A DNA stretch of 64,000 nucleotides from Hyunsoonleella aestuarii (GCF_006148925.1 NZ_VAWB01000003.1:62001-126000), one strand, 5' to 3'. Positions 54,346 through 63,123 are shown, numbered from the stretch's first letter. Made by a program: numbers and translations. Notes: a model not told the origin generated them from the sequence alone.

Positions 54346-57171
54346 CTATGCTTCAGCAAAGCTTGTAAAACCATTATCTATAGCGCCTTTATACATCCTT
54401 GCTATTTTTTCTAAAGATAATGGGTATAACACATTATTATTTGTATAATTAAAATCAACTTTTTCAAAAACATCTTTGATCACTTTTATGTCGCCATTTA
54501 CACAAAAGTTTCCTAAAGTTTCCAAAATCGGTGCAAGTTTTCTTCTAGAGCCATGAAGTTTTGGAAGTAACTTCTGCATAATAGCAATATCTATCTTTTC
54601 AGGAGTTGTCAGTTTATTGTCTAAAACATCTAACTGATTAATAAGTCTCAGGATTTCAGTTGCACTTCTATACCCAAATTCAGCTCCACTTTTTTGCAAT
54701 TCACCAAAGAAGTTAATTAGTGCCTTATTTATATCATCTATGTCTGTTGTTGTAAATGATTTGTTTCCGGATAACTTAATGAAATCCTGAGCCATATTCG
54801 CTCCTTCACTTAAGAAAGCACTCATATTAAGATTTTTAGCAGAGCCCAGGAAACCTGCCATTTCATCGTTATTTATGCGAAACTCAATAGTGTTAGCTCT
54901 GTCTAAAACCTTCGGGCTGAACATGTTGGTTGTTTCATCTATGTTTACTGTACCAATTATAAATAAGTTTTCAGGCACCTTAAGTTTTGATGGAACTCCA
55001 TTTTCCACAGTGCCTTCAGCATATAAAGGAACCTCTTCTTTTGATTCCATTACACTTAAAAAATCGGCAAAATACCGCTCTACATGACTCAAATTCATTT
55101 CATCTAAAATCAGGAAATGAGGTAACTCAGGATTTGAGTTGGCTTGTATTATTAAGTCTATAACACCACTGTCAGGCTTTACATACTCTTCGGGCTTCAA
55201 GGCATTTGGATATCCAAGCAATGGTTCACGATTGGTCCAGTCTGCACCAACCGGGATCATGCAATATTGACTATCTTCCTGACATATCCATTGGACAAAT
55301 GCCTGGGCCAGTTTTGTTTTTCCTGAACCTGAAAGACCTGTTAATATGACGAATGGTTTAGTCATCAGAGAGCTAGCAAATCGAGTAATGAGTTTATCTG
55401 AATAGACTAAACCTGCATTTTTACAAGCATTTTGAAAATTTTTTATATCAAAATCTATTTGTATTATTTTGGTGCTCTCTAGAATTTTATCAGAGAAAAA
55501 GTATTTTCCGTTTTGTTCATAAATGGAATATTTAGGATAATATTTTTCTATTAAGATTTTAAAATTATCAAGATCTAATCTACTATCCTTTCCACTAGTC
55601 CATTCAGTAGAAAGATAATAGTTTTCATTGTTCCAGAAGAAAAGAATATCTTCAAAAAACCTTGGTTTTCCATCATTAAATGTTAGTTCGTCTTTTGATA
55701 ATACATTCTCAGAAGTTTTAAAAATGGAACTCAAGCTAACATCATCAGCCTTTATAGAAGTATAGTTTACGTCGGTATTTTTTCTAAAAAAGGGTTTAAT
55801 TTTATCCAACTCATCTAATTCATCAAGATACTTAAGGACTTGAAACACAAAACGACCAGTATATTTTTCTTCAATATAAATTTTAGTTTCATTCTGTAAT
55901 TCATCAGATAGAGCAGTTTCACTTACAAATTGATTGAACAGCTTAGAAGTAATTGAATCAAACTCTTCTTTAGTTATTTCTTTAATAACACCTTCTTCAT
56001 CAATACTATAACCAATTGATTTTTCAATTTCAAATACTTTTTTCAGCCGAATTTCATCATTGGTTTTATCTGTTATATTAAACTGGTAATAGATCTTATC
56101 GTCCACATATGCTAATAATACATCACCTATCGAAATAGCTGAATCAGATATTACTGATTCGCTTGTAGAAATGGCAAATTCAAATTCTTTACCAGCTCTT
56201 ACATTTGAAAATATTCTGGATAATTGATTAATTGCTAATATGTAAAACTTATTGTCTGTAGCCATTTCGCTTATATTATTGTTGTTTTCTTCTTTTATGT
56301 TTAGGTCATCATCCTCATCTTCACGGAGCTCTTTAATTATGTTTTGTTTTTCCTTCTCCTGTTTTGATTCAAGAAGATCCTTATATCTTATATCATTGCG
56401 TAGTGCTAATCTTAGCAAATAATAGTAGCAACTGAAATGAAGCAATTTTGGATCATCAAGAAAATCTATATTCCTGTAATACTCACAAAAAGCATCATAG
56501 TTTCCATATTCAACATCAAAACACCATTCGGCAATAACCTGCCATGCGGCATAATAAAGCGGATAATTGGTCTTTTCCTGACAGTTTTTTATATTAGAAA
56601 AAACATAAACTAATTTCCATTCGAAAGATTTATCAAAAAAAGCTGAATGTAAACCAGAATTTGATTTAAACTCACTCCATGATTTTGATTTTACACAGTT
56701 ATTAAAGAATTTATGGATTTGTAACTCTTTGTTTTTCGACGCCTGGTTTGCTGAGTCATTGAAGTCTAACTTAAGAGTAAAAGTAGGTGCGTTAGGATTG
56801 ATTTTGGCTCCATGTTTTATATTATTCATCTGATCTGCCATACCTCTGTTGTGAGGTGAAGTAGATTTGAGTAAATAGTTTATTCGTGATGTGAAATTAT
56901 TTAGTCTATCTATATCGTCCTCGGTAAACAAATAACCTTCCTGAATAGATTTAACGACAAACTTAAATGACTCTAATTGGTGCGAATCCAGATTGGTAAT
57001 ATATTCTTCTCTTTCTAATCTTCCTTCAATATTCAGATCATTAGAATATTTAGTATCAATTTTTAGTTTTTCTTCATATTCCTTTTCGAATCTTGATTTA
57101 AGCTCTGAATAAGTATAATTTGAAAGCTCACTAAATATACCTTTAAGAATTTTTCTGTCCTTTTTTTTCAT
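54346..57171 (-). CDS. McrB-like AAA+ motor with EVE-like domain
   Basis: The 941-residue protein has three parts. Residues 1-275 are helical and unrecognised. After an Asp/Glu/Asn-rich linker (278-300), residues 306-395 look like an EVE/PUA-like domain (KFYILAINQLSRIFSNV, then IGDVLLAYVDDKIYYQF, then RLKKVFEIEKSIGY), a fold that reads modified bases. The AAA+ domain follows: Walker A GLSGSGKT (612-619), Walker B LILDEMN (687-693), the McrB signature GTVNIDETT (740-748) and an arginine in VLDRAN. It would hydrolyse GTP or ATP to drive translocation for the DUF2357 nuclease encoded next. The EVE call is from pattern only. Confidence 0.85.
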   Translation of the reverse strand: MKKKDRKILKGIFSELSNYTYSELKSRFEKEYEEKLKIDTKYSNDLNIEGRLEREEYITNLDSHQLESFKFVVKSIQEGYLFTEDDIDRLNNFTSRINYLLKSTSPHNRGMADQMNNIKHGAKINPNAPTFTLKLDFNDSANQASKNKELQIHKFFNNCVKSKSWSEFKSNSGLHSAFFDKSFEWKLVYVFSNIKNCQEKTNYPLYYAAWQVIAEWCFDVEYGNYDAFCEYYRNIDFLDDPKLLHFSCYYYLLRLALRNDIRYKDLLESKQEKEKQNIIKELREDEDDDLNIKEENNNNISEMATDNKFYILAINQLSRIFSNVRAGKEFEFAISTSESVISDSAISIGDVLLAYVDDKIYYQFNITDKTNDEIRLKKVFEIEKSIGYSIDEEGVIKEITKEEFDSITSKLFNQFVSETALSDELQNETKIYIEEKYTGRFVFQVLKYLDELDELDKIKPFFRKNTDVNYTSIKADDVSLSSIFKTSENVLSKDELTFNDGKPRFFEDILFFWNNENYYLSTEWTSGKDSRLDLDNFKILIEKYYPKYSIYEQNGKYFFSDKILESTKIIQIDFDIKNFQNACKNAGLVYSDKLITRFASSLMTKPFVILTGLSGSGKTKLAQAFVQWICQEDSQYCMIPVGADWTNREPLLGYPNALKPEEYVKPDSGVIDLIIQANSNPELPHFLILDEMNLSHVERYFADFLSVMESKEEVPLYAEGTVENGVPSKLKVPENLFIIGTVNIDETTNMFSPKVLDRANTIEFRINNDEMAGFLGSAKNLNMSAFLSEGANMAQDFIKLSGNKSFTTTDIDDINKALINFFGELQKSGAEFGYRSATEILRLINQLDVLDNKLTTPEKIDIAIMQKLLPKLHGSRRKLAPILETLGNFCVNGDIKVIKDVFEKVDFNYTNNNVLYPLSLEKIARMYKGAIDNGFTSFAEA

Positions 57172-57181
57172 TCAATTTCAA

Positions 57182-57826
57182 TTATAATTTCATTGAATAT
57201 TCCTGCCATACAACTACCTTTTTTAAAATTTTATTTGATGTTGAATATGATAGCTCCAGATATTCGTTGTTTTTTAAATCGTTTAAAATGTCCTGGTCAT
57301 TAAATGAAATAGAGTAAAAGTCCGTTGCAACTGGTGAATCAGATCTTTTTTTTGCAGATTCTTTAAATTCTATTTCAAAAACGCCGTTTCTCCCATTGTA
57401 ATTAACTTCTGTCTGGTATTTATCAGATTTCAGCAAACTGTTCAAACGATCTAAATTCAGCACTTCAAACCCTCTGCTGTTTTTTTGAAATATGATAGTG
57501 TTCTCCTTTGTGTTTATGTTAATAAAAAATTCTGTTTTTGGCCCATTGTCACGTCTTTCAAAAATAATTTCATCACCAGCATTAACATCGTTAGTTCGGT
57601 AAAAATCACCTAATCCATTAATTCTAAACTCTCTTCCAGTTGTTATATGGACGCTATCGACAATTCTTCCATTCTTTAAATTTATAAATATTGGTTTATG
57701 ATTGCTAGCATCAAAAATATTTTCAATGTTTTCAGCTTTTTTGGAAACAAGCACGTAACATTCGTGAGTTCCCCCCTTGCCAATTTCAGTATTGTTTAAT
57801 GACTTTATAAACTGTTGAACCCTCAT
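57182..57826 (-). CDS. Stand-alone B3/EcoRII-N-like putative DNA-recognition protein
   Basis: The 214-residue protein opens FIKSLNNTEIGKGGTHECYV, a pattern like the N-terminal effector domain of EcoRII-type restriction enzymes (B3 fold). The stretch EFRINGLGDFYRT...AGDEI (66-86) aligns without gaps to residues 68-88 of the HNH protein encoded just upstream (EVRLYEMGLFYAE...PGDEV), so the two share a domain. The second half (about 115-214) is unrecognised and shows no nuclease motif. It overlaps the HNH gene by 4 bases (ATGA). It may supply sequence recognition to the complex. Function is inferred. Confidence 0.65.
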   Translation of the reverse strand: MRVQQFIKSLNNTEIGKGGTHECYVLVSKKAENIENIFDASNHKPIFINLKNGRIVDSVHITTGREFRINGLGDFYRTNDVNAGDEIIFERRDNGPKTEFFININTKENTIIFQKNSRGFEVLNLDRLNSLLKSDKYQTEVNYNGRNGVFEIEFKESAKKRSDSPVATDFYSISFNDQDILNDLKNNEYLELSYSTSNKILKKVVVWQEYSMKL

Positions 57827-58533
57827 TTTTCTAGTCTTTCTTTTATATCATTAATTCTAAAAGGATTAGGTTTTCTTTTATGAATCATCGCATGGCAATT
57901 TGGACAAACTGGAATTAGATCATTGATTGGATCTACTTTGTATGATTTTCCAATTTCTGAAATTGGGACTAAATGATGTACATGTATAAATCCTTTTCCA
58001 ATATCCCCATACTTATCTTCAAAATCAAATTCACATGCGGCACATATAGCACCATAGTAATCAATACATTCATTACGAGCTTTAATGCTTCTTTCAAATT
58101 TGTTCACCAAGACACTCTTTAAGTAACCTTCCGGATAACCTTTAGCATTATCTTCATTGACTTCGTCTGGTAATGAATAATCTTGCGAATAATATGTTGA
58201 AATTCCATTTCTTAATAAGTCAATTTCATAAAAAGTGTTCCCATCAATAACTTTTTTTTCAATTTTAACTTCATCACCTGGTAATGCACCTCTTTCTGCA
58301 TAAAATAGGCCCATTTCATAAAGTCTCACTTCACCGTTAGATACTGCATTGTCATATCTAAAAGTATATTGTTCTATGGATACTTTATCTATATGATTAA
58401 TCCTTACTGGAGATGTTTTGCCATAGAATTTAATGTAATCTACTTTACTCTTAAATGTTAAATACCTATCATTCATTTTTTTTGCTCCAACTTCAGAAGG
58501 CGATAATATTTTCTTAAACGATGATTGACTCAT
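57823..58533 (-). CDS. HNH endonuclease with B3-like N-terminal domain
   Basis: The 236-residue protein has two parts. Residues 1-110 resemble the B3-like domain of the next gene (FKKILSPSEVGAKKMNDRYL, then EVRLYEMGLFYAERGALPGDE). Residues 155-220 form a zinc-supported HNH nuclease: ICAACEFD with Cys164 and Cys167, FIHVHHLVPIS with the catalytic His186-His187, IND around Asn204, and VCPNCHAMIH with Cys210, Cys213, His214 and His218. It resembles McrA-type and HNH type II enzymes. Located directly after two cytosine methyltransferases, it is a good candidate for the cutting enzyme matched to them. It starts 11 bases after the second methyltransferase. Confidence 0.85.
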   Translation of the reverse strand: MSQSSFKKILSPSEVGAKKMNDRYLTFKSKVDYIKFYGKTSPVRINHIDKVSIEQYTFRYDNAVSNGEVRLYEMGLFYAERGALPGDEVKIEKKVIDGNTFYEIDLLRNGISTYYSQDYSLPDEVNEDNAKGYPEGYLKSVLVNKFERSIKARNECIDYYGAICAACEFDFEDKYGDIGKGFIHVHHLVPISEIGKSYKVDPINDLIPVCPNCHAMIHKRKPNPFRINDIKERLEK

Positions 58534-58544
58534 ATTTGTTGGTC

Positions 58545-60068
58545 TTAAATATATTTTTTAATCACTTTAGCGATACCTCTAGCCATAACTGGTGGCACTG
58601 CATTCCCAATTTGCATATAGGTTTTTAAGTAAGCTCCTAAAAACACATAATCATCAGGGAAAGATTGTATTCTGGCAGCCTCTCTAGGCGTAATACTTCT
58701 AACTTGCCTTGGATGAATATGAGAATGACAATCCATTTTTAAATGGGCTGTAATCGTTCTTGATGGCTTATCTTCAACTAATTTAAAATATTTATCCTTA
58801 AAAATGTGATTACGATGTTTATATGGCATTATGTGTTTTATCTTTTCACTAGTGCCATCTTCGCCTTGCTCCAATGTACCATAAATCTCATAATTAATAT
58901 CATTTGCATATCTGGCTTTGTGATTAAACACATAATCAATTTTTCTTCCTTCGTTTATTAACTTTAAATAAGGATTTTCATTACCATTAAATAGATTTAC
59001 ATCTACTTTTTTGCCAGTAATTTCATCATCAACCTCTGTCATGTTTTTTATACGAGGAGAATCAAGCGGTTTAATAAACTCAATCGCATCTCTTAAAACA
59101 TGATTTTTATTTTTTTGATTGTTTTTGTCAATTTCTTCAAAAAGATCTATTGGAGTGATTTTCCTCTTTTTAGAAATATCATTTCTAATTGCAATAAAAA
59201 TTAGGCGTTGTCTTTTTTGTGCAACCCCAAAATCATCAGATATTAGTACTTTACAAGCAACAGAATATGATAAAATTTTATTGGTTTTTTCTATTTTAAT
59301 ATTTTGGTAATCTTCAATTACTTGTTCTGCATAAGGTAACATTCCTTTGACATTTTCCATAACCACAAATTTTGGAGCAATTTTGGTTACTGCCTTTAAG
59401 AAATACTTGTAAAGTTCATTTCTCGGATCATCAATAATTCTTTGTTGATTTGCAGAGCTAAACCCCTGACATGGGGGCCCTCCAATTACAACATCTATAT
59501 CACTATTAACATAATCTTCTATATGATCAACAATATTTCGAATATCATCTAAAATCACTCTATTATCTGGTACTTCAGGATGATTATATTTAAAGGTTTC
59601 GATACAAACATCTTCATAATCGTTTGCTAAATCTACTTTATATCCTTCCTGACTAAAGCCTAGACTTAGACCACCAGCTCCACAGAAAAAATCAATAGTC
59701 CTTGGGCCAGCCTTCTTTTTGGATTTTTCTTGAATAATCTTCCTTTTACTAGGATCTAAATTGTTTAATAAATCTCCGATCAGTTTTTGATACTTAAGGT
59801 TATAGTTGACTGCTGTTATGAACTCCATAAAAAGAGGTGCATTTAGAACTTTTAGTAATTGCTTTTGCTCATCTTCCGAATATGATTCAATAATTTCTAG
59901 CTCCTTTAGTCTTTTTATTGTGTCTCTCGATACATCAGAATTTAATGAAGAGTCAACGAGGTTATTCTTTTGAGCAAAAACATTAATAAGCCTAATAAAC
60001 AGATTAACTTTTTCAATGAAAAACTTCTTTTCTTTAGTATTTTCTATTTTGTATATATACTGAAACAT
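58545..60068 (-). CDS. DNA cytosine-C5 methyltransferase with N-terminal helical extension
   Basis: The 507-residue enzyme has an unusual N-terminal helical extension (1-120). The usual motifs follow: I (TIDFFCGAGGLSLGF), IV (VVIGGPPCQGFSSAN, catalytic Cys200), VI (VVMENVKGML), VIII (QKRQRLIFIAIR), then a target-recognition region, IX (ITPREAARIQSFPDDYVF) and X (QIGNAVPPVMARGIAKV). It adds a methyl group to C5 of cytosine in a fixed sequence. The target cannot be read from the sequence. It begins one base after the first methyltransferase stop. The recognition region is clearly different from that of its neighbour, so the two probably methylate different sites or strands. Confidence 0.93.
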   Translation of the reverse strand: MFQYIYKIENTKEKKFFIEKVNLFIRLINVFAQKNNLVDSSLNSDVSRDTIKRLKELEIIESYSEDEQKQLLKVLNAPLFMEFITAVNYNLKYQKLIGDLLNNLDPSKRKIIQEKSKKKAGPRTIDFFCGAGGLSLGFSQEGYKVDLANDYEDVCIETFKYNHPEVPDNRVILDDIRNIVDHIEDYVNSDIDVVIGGPPCQGFSSANQQRIIDDPRNELYKYFLKAVTKIAPKFVVMENVKGMLPYAEQVIEDYQNIKIEKTNKILSYSVACKVLISDDFGVAQKRQRLIFIAIRNDISKKRKITPIDLFEEIDKNNQKNKNHVLRDAIEFIKPLDSPRIKNMTEVDDEITGKKVDVNLFNGNENPYLKLINEGRKIDYVFNHKARYANDINYEIYGTLEQGEDGTSEKIKHIMPYKHRNHIFKDKYFKLVEDKPSRTITAHLKMDCHSHIHPRQVRSITPREAARIQSFPDDYVFLGAYLKTYMQIGNAVPPVMARGIAKVIKKYI

Positions 60069-60069
60069 A

Positions 60070-61275
60070 TTATGATTTTGCTAAAACTTTTTTAATACTC
60101 TTTGCAATTGCCTCTGCCATTAATGGTGGAACAGCATTCCCAATTTGCTTGTACTGTTGTGTTCTTGAGCCTTCAAAAACAAAATCATCAGGAAAAGATT
60201 GCAATCTAGCGGCCTCTCTAGCGGTTAAAGTTCTTTCTTGTTTATGATCAGGATGTATAAATTGATTTCCGTCTTTATATAAATGAGCAATAATTGTACG
60301 AGCAGGTTTATCCCAAAATTGAACAACGTAACTATTATTAAAAACTCTTTGTTTTAAATGGTTTAGGGAAGGTTTCTTTTCAAGCATCTCCATAAATGTC
60401 CATTTGTTTTTACTCATTGCCTTATACCTATTTCTATCTTGTTCATTATGAGTTCTTGAGACATGATCTAATAAAACGGTGTCATTTTTGGATCTTATCT
60501 TAGTCAAATAATCATTCCATGAACTAATACTGTGCTCAATTATTTTTTCACCTTCACCTGGTTTTATAGCAGGAAGGTCTGAAATAGCATCCTTTACAGA
60601 GACATATTTCTTCTTATTCTTTATTTCTGCACCAATAGAATCTGGATTGTAATGAGTTTTTATTATGCCTTTGTAAATTACTGCTGGATCAATTTCAATA
60701 TCCTTCCTTACACCAATTAAAATGACTCTTTTCCTTACTTGTGGAACACCGTAATCACAAGAGTTTAAAACCATTTTACTTGGATCGTTAATAAGTTTAT
60801 AATCCTTACCAAGTTTTTTAAGAATGATATTAACTGTTTTCTCTTTTCCAAGTTTTGCGGTTAACAAACCCGTTACATTTTCAAAGACAAAAATTTTAGG
60901 TTTGAAATGATTTAATATCTTTTCATAGCTTTCAAAAAGATAATTTCTTGGGTCATTTTGCATACCGTTCTCATCTTTGGCTCTGCCCAATGAAGAGAAG
61001 CTCTGACATGGAGGGCCTCCGATTAATACATCGACTGACTTATTGGATATTTCAAATTCAATTTGATCAATTATATCATTATCTGTTATATCTTTTTCAA
61101 GAACACTTATTTTATCTTCTGGGTATCCGTAATATTTCATTCTATTACGAAGACTTTCACAAGCCCAATGATCATATTCAACATGGGTTAATCCTTGGAA
61201 CCCTTGCTTATAAAAACCTTCACTTAAACCACCACAACCTGCAAATAGGTCTATAAATGTATGTTTCTTACTCAT
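60070..61275 (-). CDS. DNA cytosine-C5 methyltransferase
   Basis: The 401-residue enzyme has motif I TFIDLFAGCGGLSEGF, motif IV VLIGGPPCQSFSSLG with catalytic Cys90, motif VI FVFENVTGLL, motif VIII QVRKRVILIGVRKD, a recognition region of about 110 residues, motif IX TAREAARLQSFPDDFVF and motif X QIGNAVPPLMAEAIAKSI. No N-terminal extension is present, in contrast to the adjacent one. Its start overlaps the HTH gene by 8 bases, so it is translationally coupled to the putative regulator. Together the pair could protect both strands of an asymmetric target. Confidence 0.94.
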   Translation of the reverse strand: MSKKHTFIDLFAGCGGLSEGFYKQGFQGLTHVEYDHWACESLRNRMKYYGYPEDKISVLEKDITDNDIIDQIEFEISNKSVDVLIGGPPCQSFSSLGRAKDENGMQNDPRNYLFESYEKILNHFKPKIFVFENVTGLLTAKLGKEKTVNIILKKLGKDYKLINDPSKMVLNSCDYGVPQVRKRVILIGVRKDIEIDPAVIYKGIIKTHYNPDSIGAEIKNKKKYVSVKDAISDLPAIKPGEGEKIIEHSISSWNDYLTKIRSKNDTVLLDHVSRTHNEQDRNRYKAMSKNKWTFMEMLEKKPSLNHLKQRVFNNSYVVQFWDKPARTIIAHLYKDGNQFIHPDHKQERTLTAREAARLQSFPDDFVFEGSRTQQYKQIGNAVPPLMAEAIAKSIKKVLAKS

Positions 61276-61459
61276 TTTCTACTAATAATTCTTTAGGGCT
61301 GATGTTTAATATTTCAGCAATTTTGTATAGATCTTCTAAACTTGGCTGTCTTCTATTTTGGACATAGGAATTGACCATATTGTAACTTTTTCCTAGTTTT
61401 TCAGCAAGCCAAGTTTGCTTAATGCCTTTCTCTTCTAAAACTTCTTTAATCCGATTCAT
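61268..61459 (-). CDS. XRE-type HTH regulator, controller-like
   Basis: I use the ATG at 61459, giving 63 residues (MNRIKEVLEEKGIKQTWLAE as opening). The longer reading starts upstream of the -7 element and is excluded. The helix-turn-helix is IKQTWLAEKLGKSYNMVNSY, and PSLEDLYKIAEILNISPKEL completes the Cro/C1 fold. The size is that of controller proteins of restriction-modification systems, which delay nuclease expression. Repeats that flank its promoter may be its own operators. It is first in the seven-gene operon. Confidence 0.85.
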   Translation of the reverse strand: MNRIKEVLEEKGIKQTWLAEKLGKSYNMVNSYVQNRRQPSLEDLYKIAEILNISPKELLVENE

Positions 61460-61515
61460 CACATAATATATTCTATTTATCAAAAATATAATGATATTTA
61501 AACATCTCATAATAT
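61457..61515 (-). promoter_or_regulatory. Promoter of the defence operon with flanking direct repeats
   Basis: On the minus strand TATTTTTG (61488-61481) matches TAnnTTTG, 22 bases before the regulator ATG. ATATTATGAGATG (61515-61503) lies upstream of it, and ATATTATGTGATG (61469-61457) overlaps the start codon: 12 of 13 bases agree. The pair, 46 bases apart, brackets the promoter. Confidence 0.6.
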
Positions 61516-61596
61516 GAAATAAATATTTATTAACAATTTATACTATTGATGTCAAACTAAATTTAAAAACTATTCTATTTATATTTTTATGATTAT

Positions 61597-62310
61597 TTAA
61601 TATCTGTTCATCCACCATTTTGAAGTTTGCTTTGATAGCTTGCCATCTTCTTTCAGTTCTTTTAACATTTTGCTAAGTCTTTTCTGGTCTTCTTTAATTT
61701 TTATTTCCTGTAACCATTTTTCCAATTCAAGAATCTTTCCTTCTCGATTACAATATCCGCATCCCCATTCGTCATGTAAAGTAGAAACCATTATTTGGTG
61801 ATTACCGCCACATGGACATTTAGCAACCCAACTATTAGGATTATAACCGGTAGGTCTTGGATTTAATTTGCGGTCTCTTAAATAATCAATTAGAGGTGTT
61901 TGATATGCCTTTGCTTGTTCTATAATGGCGAGTTTTTCATCTTTCATTACATTAATGATGCTATCGAACTCTTGTTTTGTAAAAACCACACTATTTTGAA
62001 ATATAGGAAATCCTATGAAAGGTAAATGTGCTTCAATGTTCTCTTTAACAATAAAGATGATATTCTCTTTTAAGTTGTCATGTCTTAACTTGTATTGAGC
62101 ACACAACTCCAGTTCGCTCTTATCCATTTTGTAGGCAAGTTGTATGTAATTATCTTCAGTTACTCTGTAAAAATATTTAAAGTCGATATCACCCATTATT
62201 TCAAGGGTATCCATGAGATACTGAAACTCATCAATAAGATTTTTGATGTCTCCGAAATCCTGTTTGGAACTCATTATAACACCTTCTTCTTTAGTGAATA
62301 CTGTTTTCAT
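61597..62310 (-). CDS. Unrecognised protein with zinc-ribbon-like motif
   Basis: The 237-residue protein is not recognised. Residues of about 150-190 contain WVAKCPCGGNHQIMVS and EWGCGYCNREGKI, spacing that suggests a zinc ribbon (CxC..CxxC) that may bind DNA or RNA. The N-terminal half is acidic and helical. The C-terminus is rich in Lys and Glu (LQEIKIKEDQKRLSKMLKEL), probably coiled-coil. It lies on the same strand as the defence operon, 138 bases upstream of its first gene, and after the 128-residue gene. It may be a mobile-element function. Confidence 0.6.
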   Translation of the reverse strand: MKTVFTKEEGVIMSSKQDFGDIKNLIDEFQYLMDTLEIMGDIDFKYFYRVTEDNYIQLAYKMDKSELELCAQYKLRHDNLKENIIFIVKENIEAHLPFIGFPIFQNSVVFTKQEFDSIINVMKDEKLAIIEQAKAYQTPLIDYLRDRKLNPRPTGYNPNSWVAKCPCGGNHQIMVSTLHDEWGCGYCNREGKILELEKWLQEIKIKEDQKRLSKMLKELKEDGKLSKQTSKWWMNRY

Positions 62311-62321
62311 TATTTATATAT

Positions 62322-62708
62322 CTAGTAATTAGAAAATACATCCAACAGTATTTTAGATTCTCTGCTATTCAGGTTCTTGAGCTTTAACTCAATTTCTTCT
62401 TTTGTTGTTTTTGTATCTATAGTAAAACCCAAAGGGTTTGATTTATATATATAAACTATGTAATATTTACACTTTTGAAGTTCCTTAATATGCTCTTTCC
62501 AATTATTTAAGAATTGAATAGATGTTTGCTCAAGTGTTTTTTTAGTTAGCCATTGATCATTTATATTAATCTCTAACACCAAAGTGTCATTTTTAACAGT
62601 TAATAGCTGAGAGCCTACTCCAGCAAACATTCGATATAGCTTATCGACAGAATGTAGATGCTCTGAATTGATTTCTGATACTTCTTGTTTTGATAAATTG
62701 AAACTCAT
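62322..62708 (-). CDS. Unrecognised small protein
   Basis: The 128-residue protein is soluble, with no signal peptide and no motif I recognise. It alternates short helices and strands (LYRMFAGVGSQLLTVKNDTL, then KCKYYIVYIYKSNPL). It sits 11 bases upstream of the zinc-ribbon-like gene and likely shares its transcript. An inverted repeat ATGCATA...TATGCAT lies at 62710-62736, just before its start, and could be an operator or hairpin. Confidence 0.55.
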   Translation of the reverse strand: MSFNLSKQEVSEINSEHLHSVDKLYRMFAGVGSQLLTVKNDTLVLEININDQWLTKKTLEQTSIQFLNNWKEHIKELQKCKYYIVYIYKSNPLGFTIDTKTTKEEIELKLKNLNSRESKILLDVFSNY

Positions 62709-63123
62709 AATGCATAGTTTTAAAGGTTATATGCATCAGGGTGATAATATAAATTGTGGATGTTCATTTATTTTGACTGAACTGTCCGTATACTAAACCA
62801 CCGTGGCTTTTGTGCTCGGTTGGTACGCTATATTGCGTTCCTGATACTATTACAAAGATATAATAATATTTATTATTCTTTTAAAATACTTTCTGTCCTT
62901 AAAAAATATTGCTCGATCGACACATAAAACCTAATCGAAATAATTATAGAACATAACTTTTTAAGTTACATTTAATAAATTAAATTATACGATTAGGCTT
63001 TGATATGCAAGCAGTATGCAGAGTGAATTTTCTCAGTGGTTTTATGTTTATAGAGCCAAAACCGTCTCAGAAAATGTTCTATTTCCATAGAACCAAAAGA
63101 TACAGCATAATGCTCTTTCTAAC
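62709..63123. other. 415-base gene-free region rich in hairpins
   Basis: No convincing gene is seen on either strand. Inverted repeats found by eye: 62710-62736 (ATGCATA/TATGCAT), 62797-62824 (ACC-A-CCG with CGG-TT-GGT), 62822-62841 (GGTACGC/GCGTTCC, one mismatch), 62926-63001 (CCTAATCG/CGATTAGG with a long loop), 63027-63075 (ATTTTCT...GGTTTT with AAAACC...AGAAAAT) and 63076-63093 (GTTCTAT-TTCC-ATAGAAC). It may hold a structured RNA, an origin of transfer or a recombination site. Confidence 0.45.

Noticed and set aside
57182-57826. Second nuclease in the defence operon
   Set aside because: No HNH, PD-(D/E)xK, GIY-YIG or PLD motif could be found in it.
62731-62796. A 21-residue plus-strand frame starting MHQGDN
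   Set aside because: Too short, without conserved features, and inside a hairpin-rich region.
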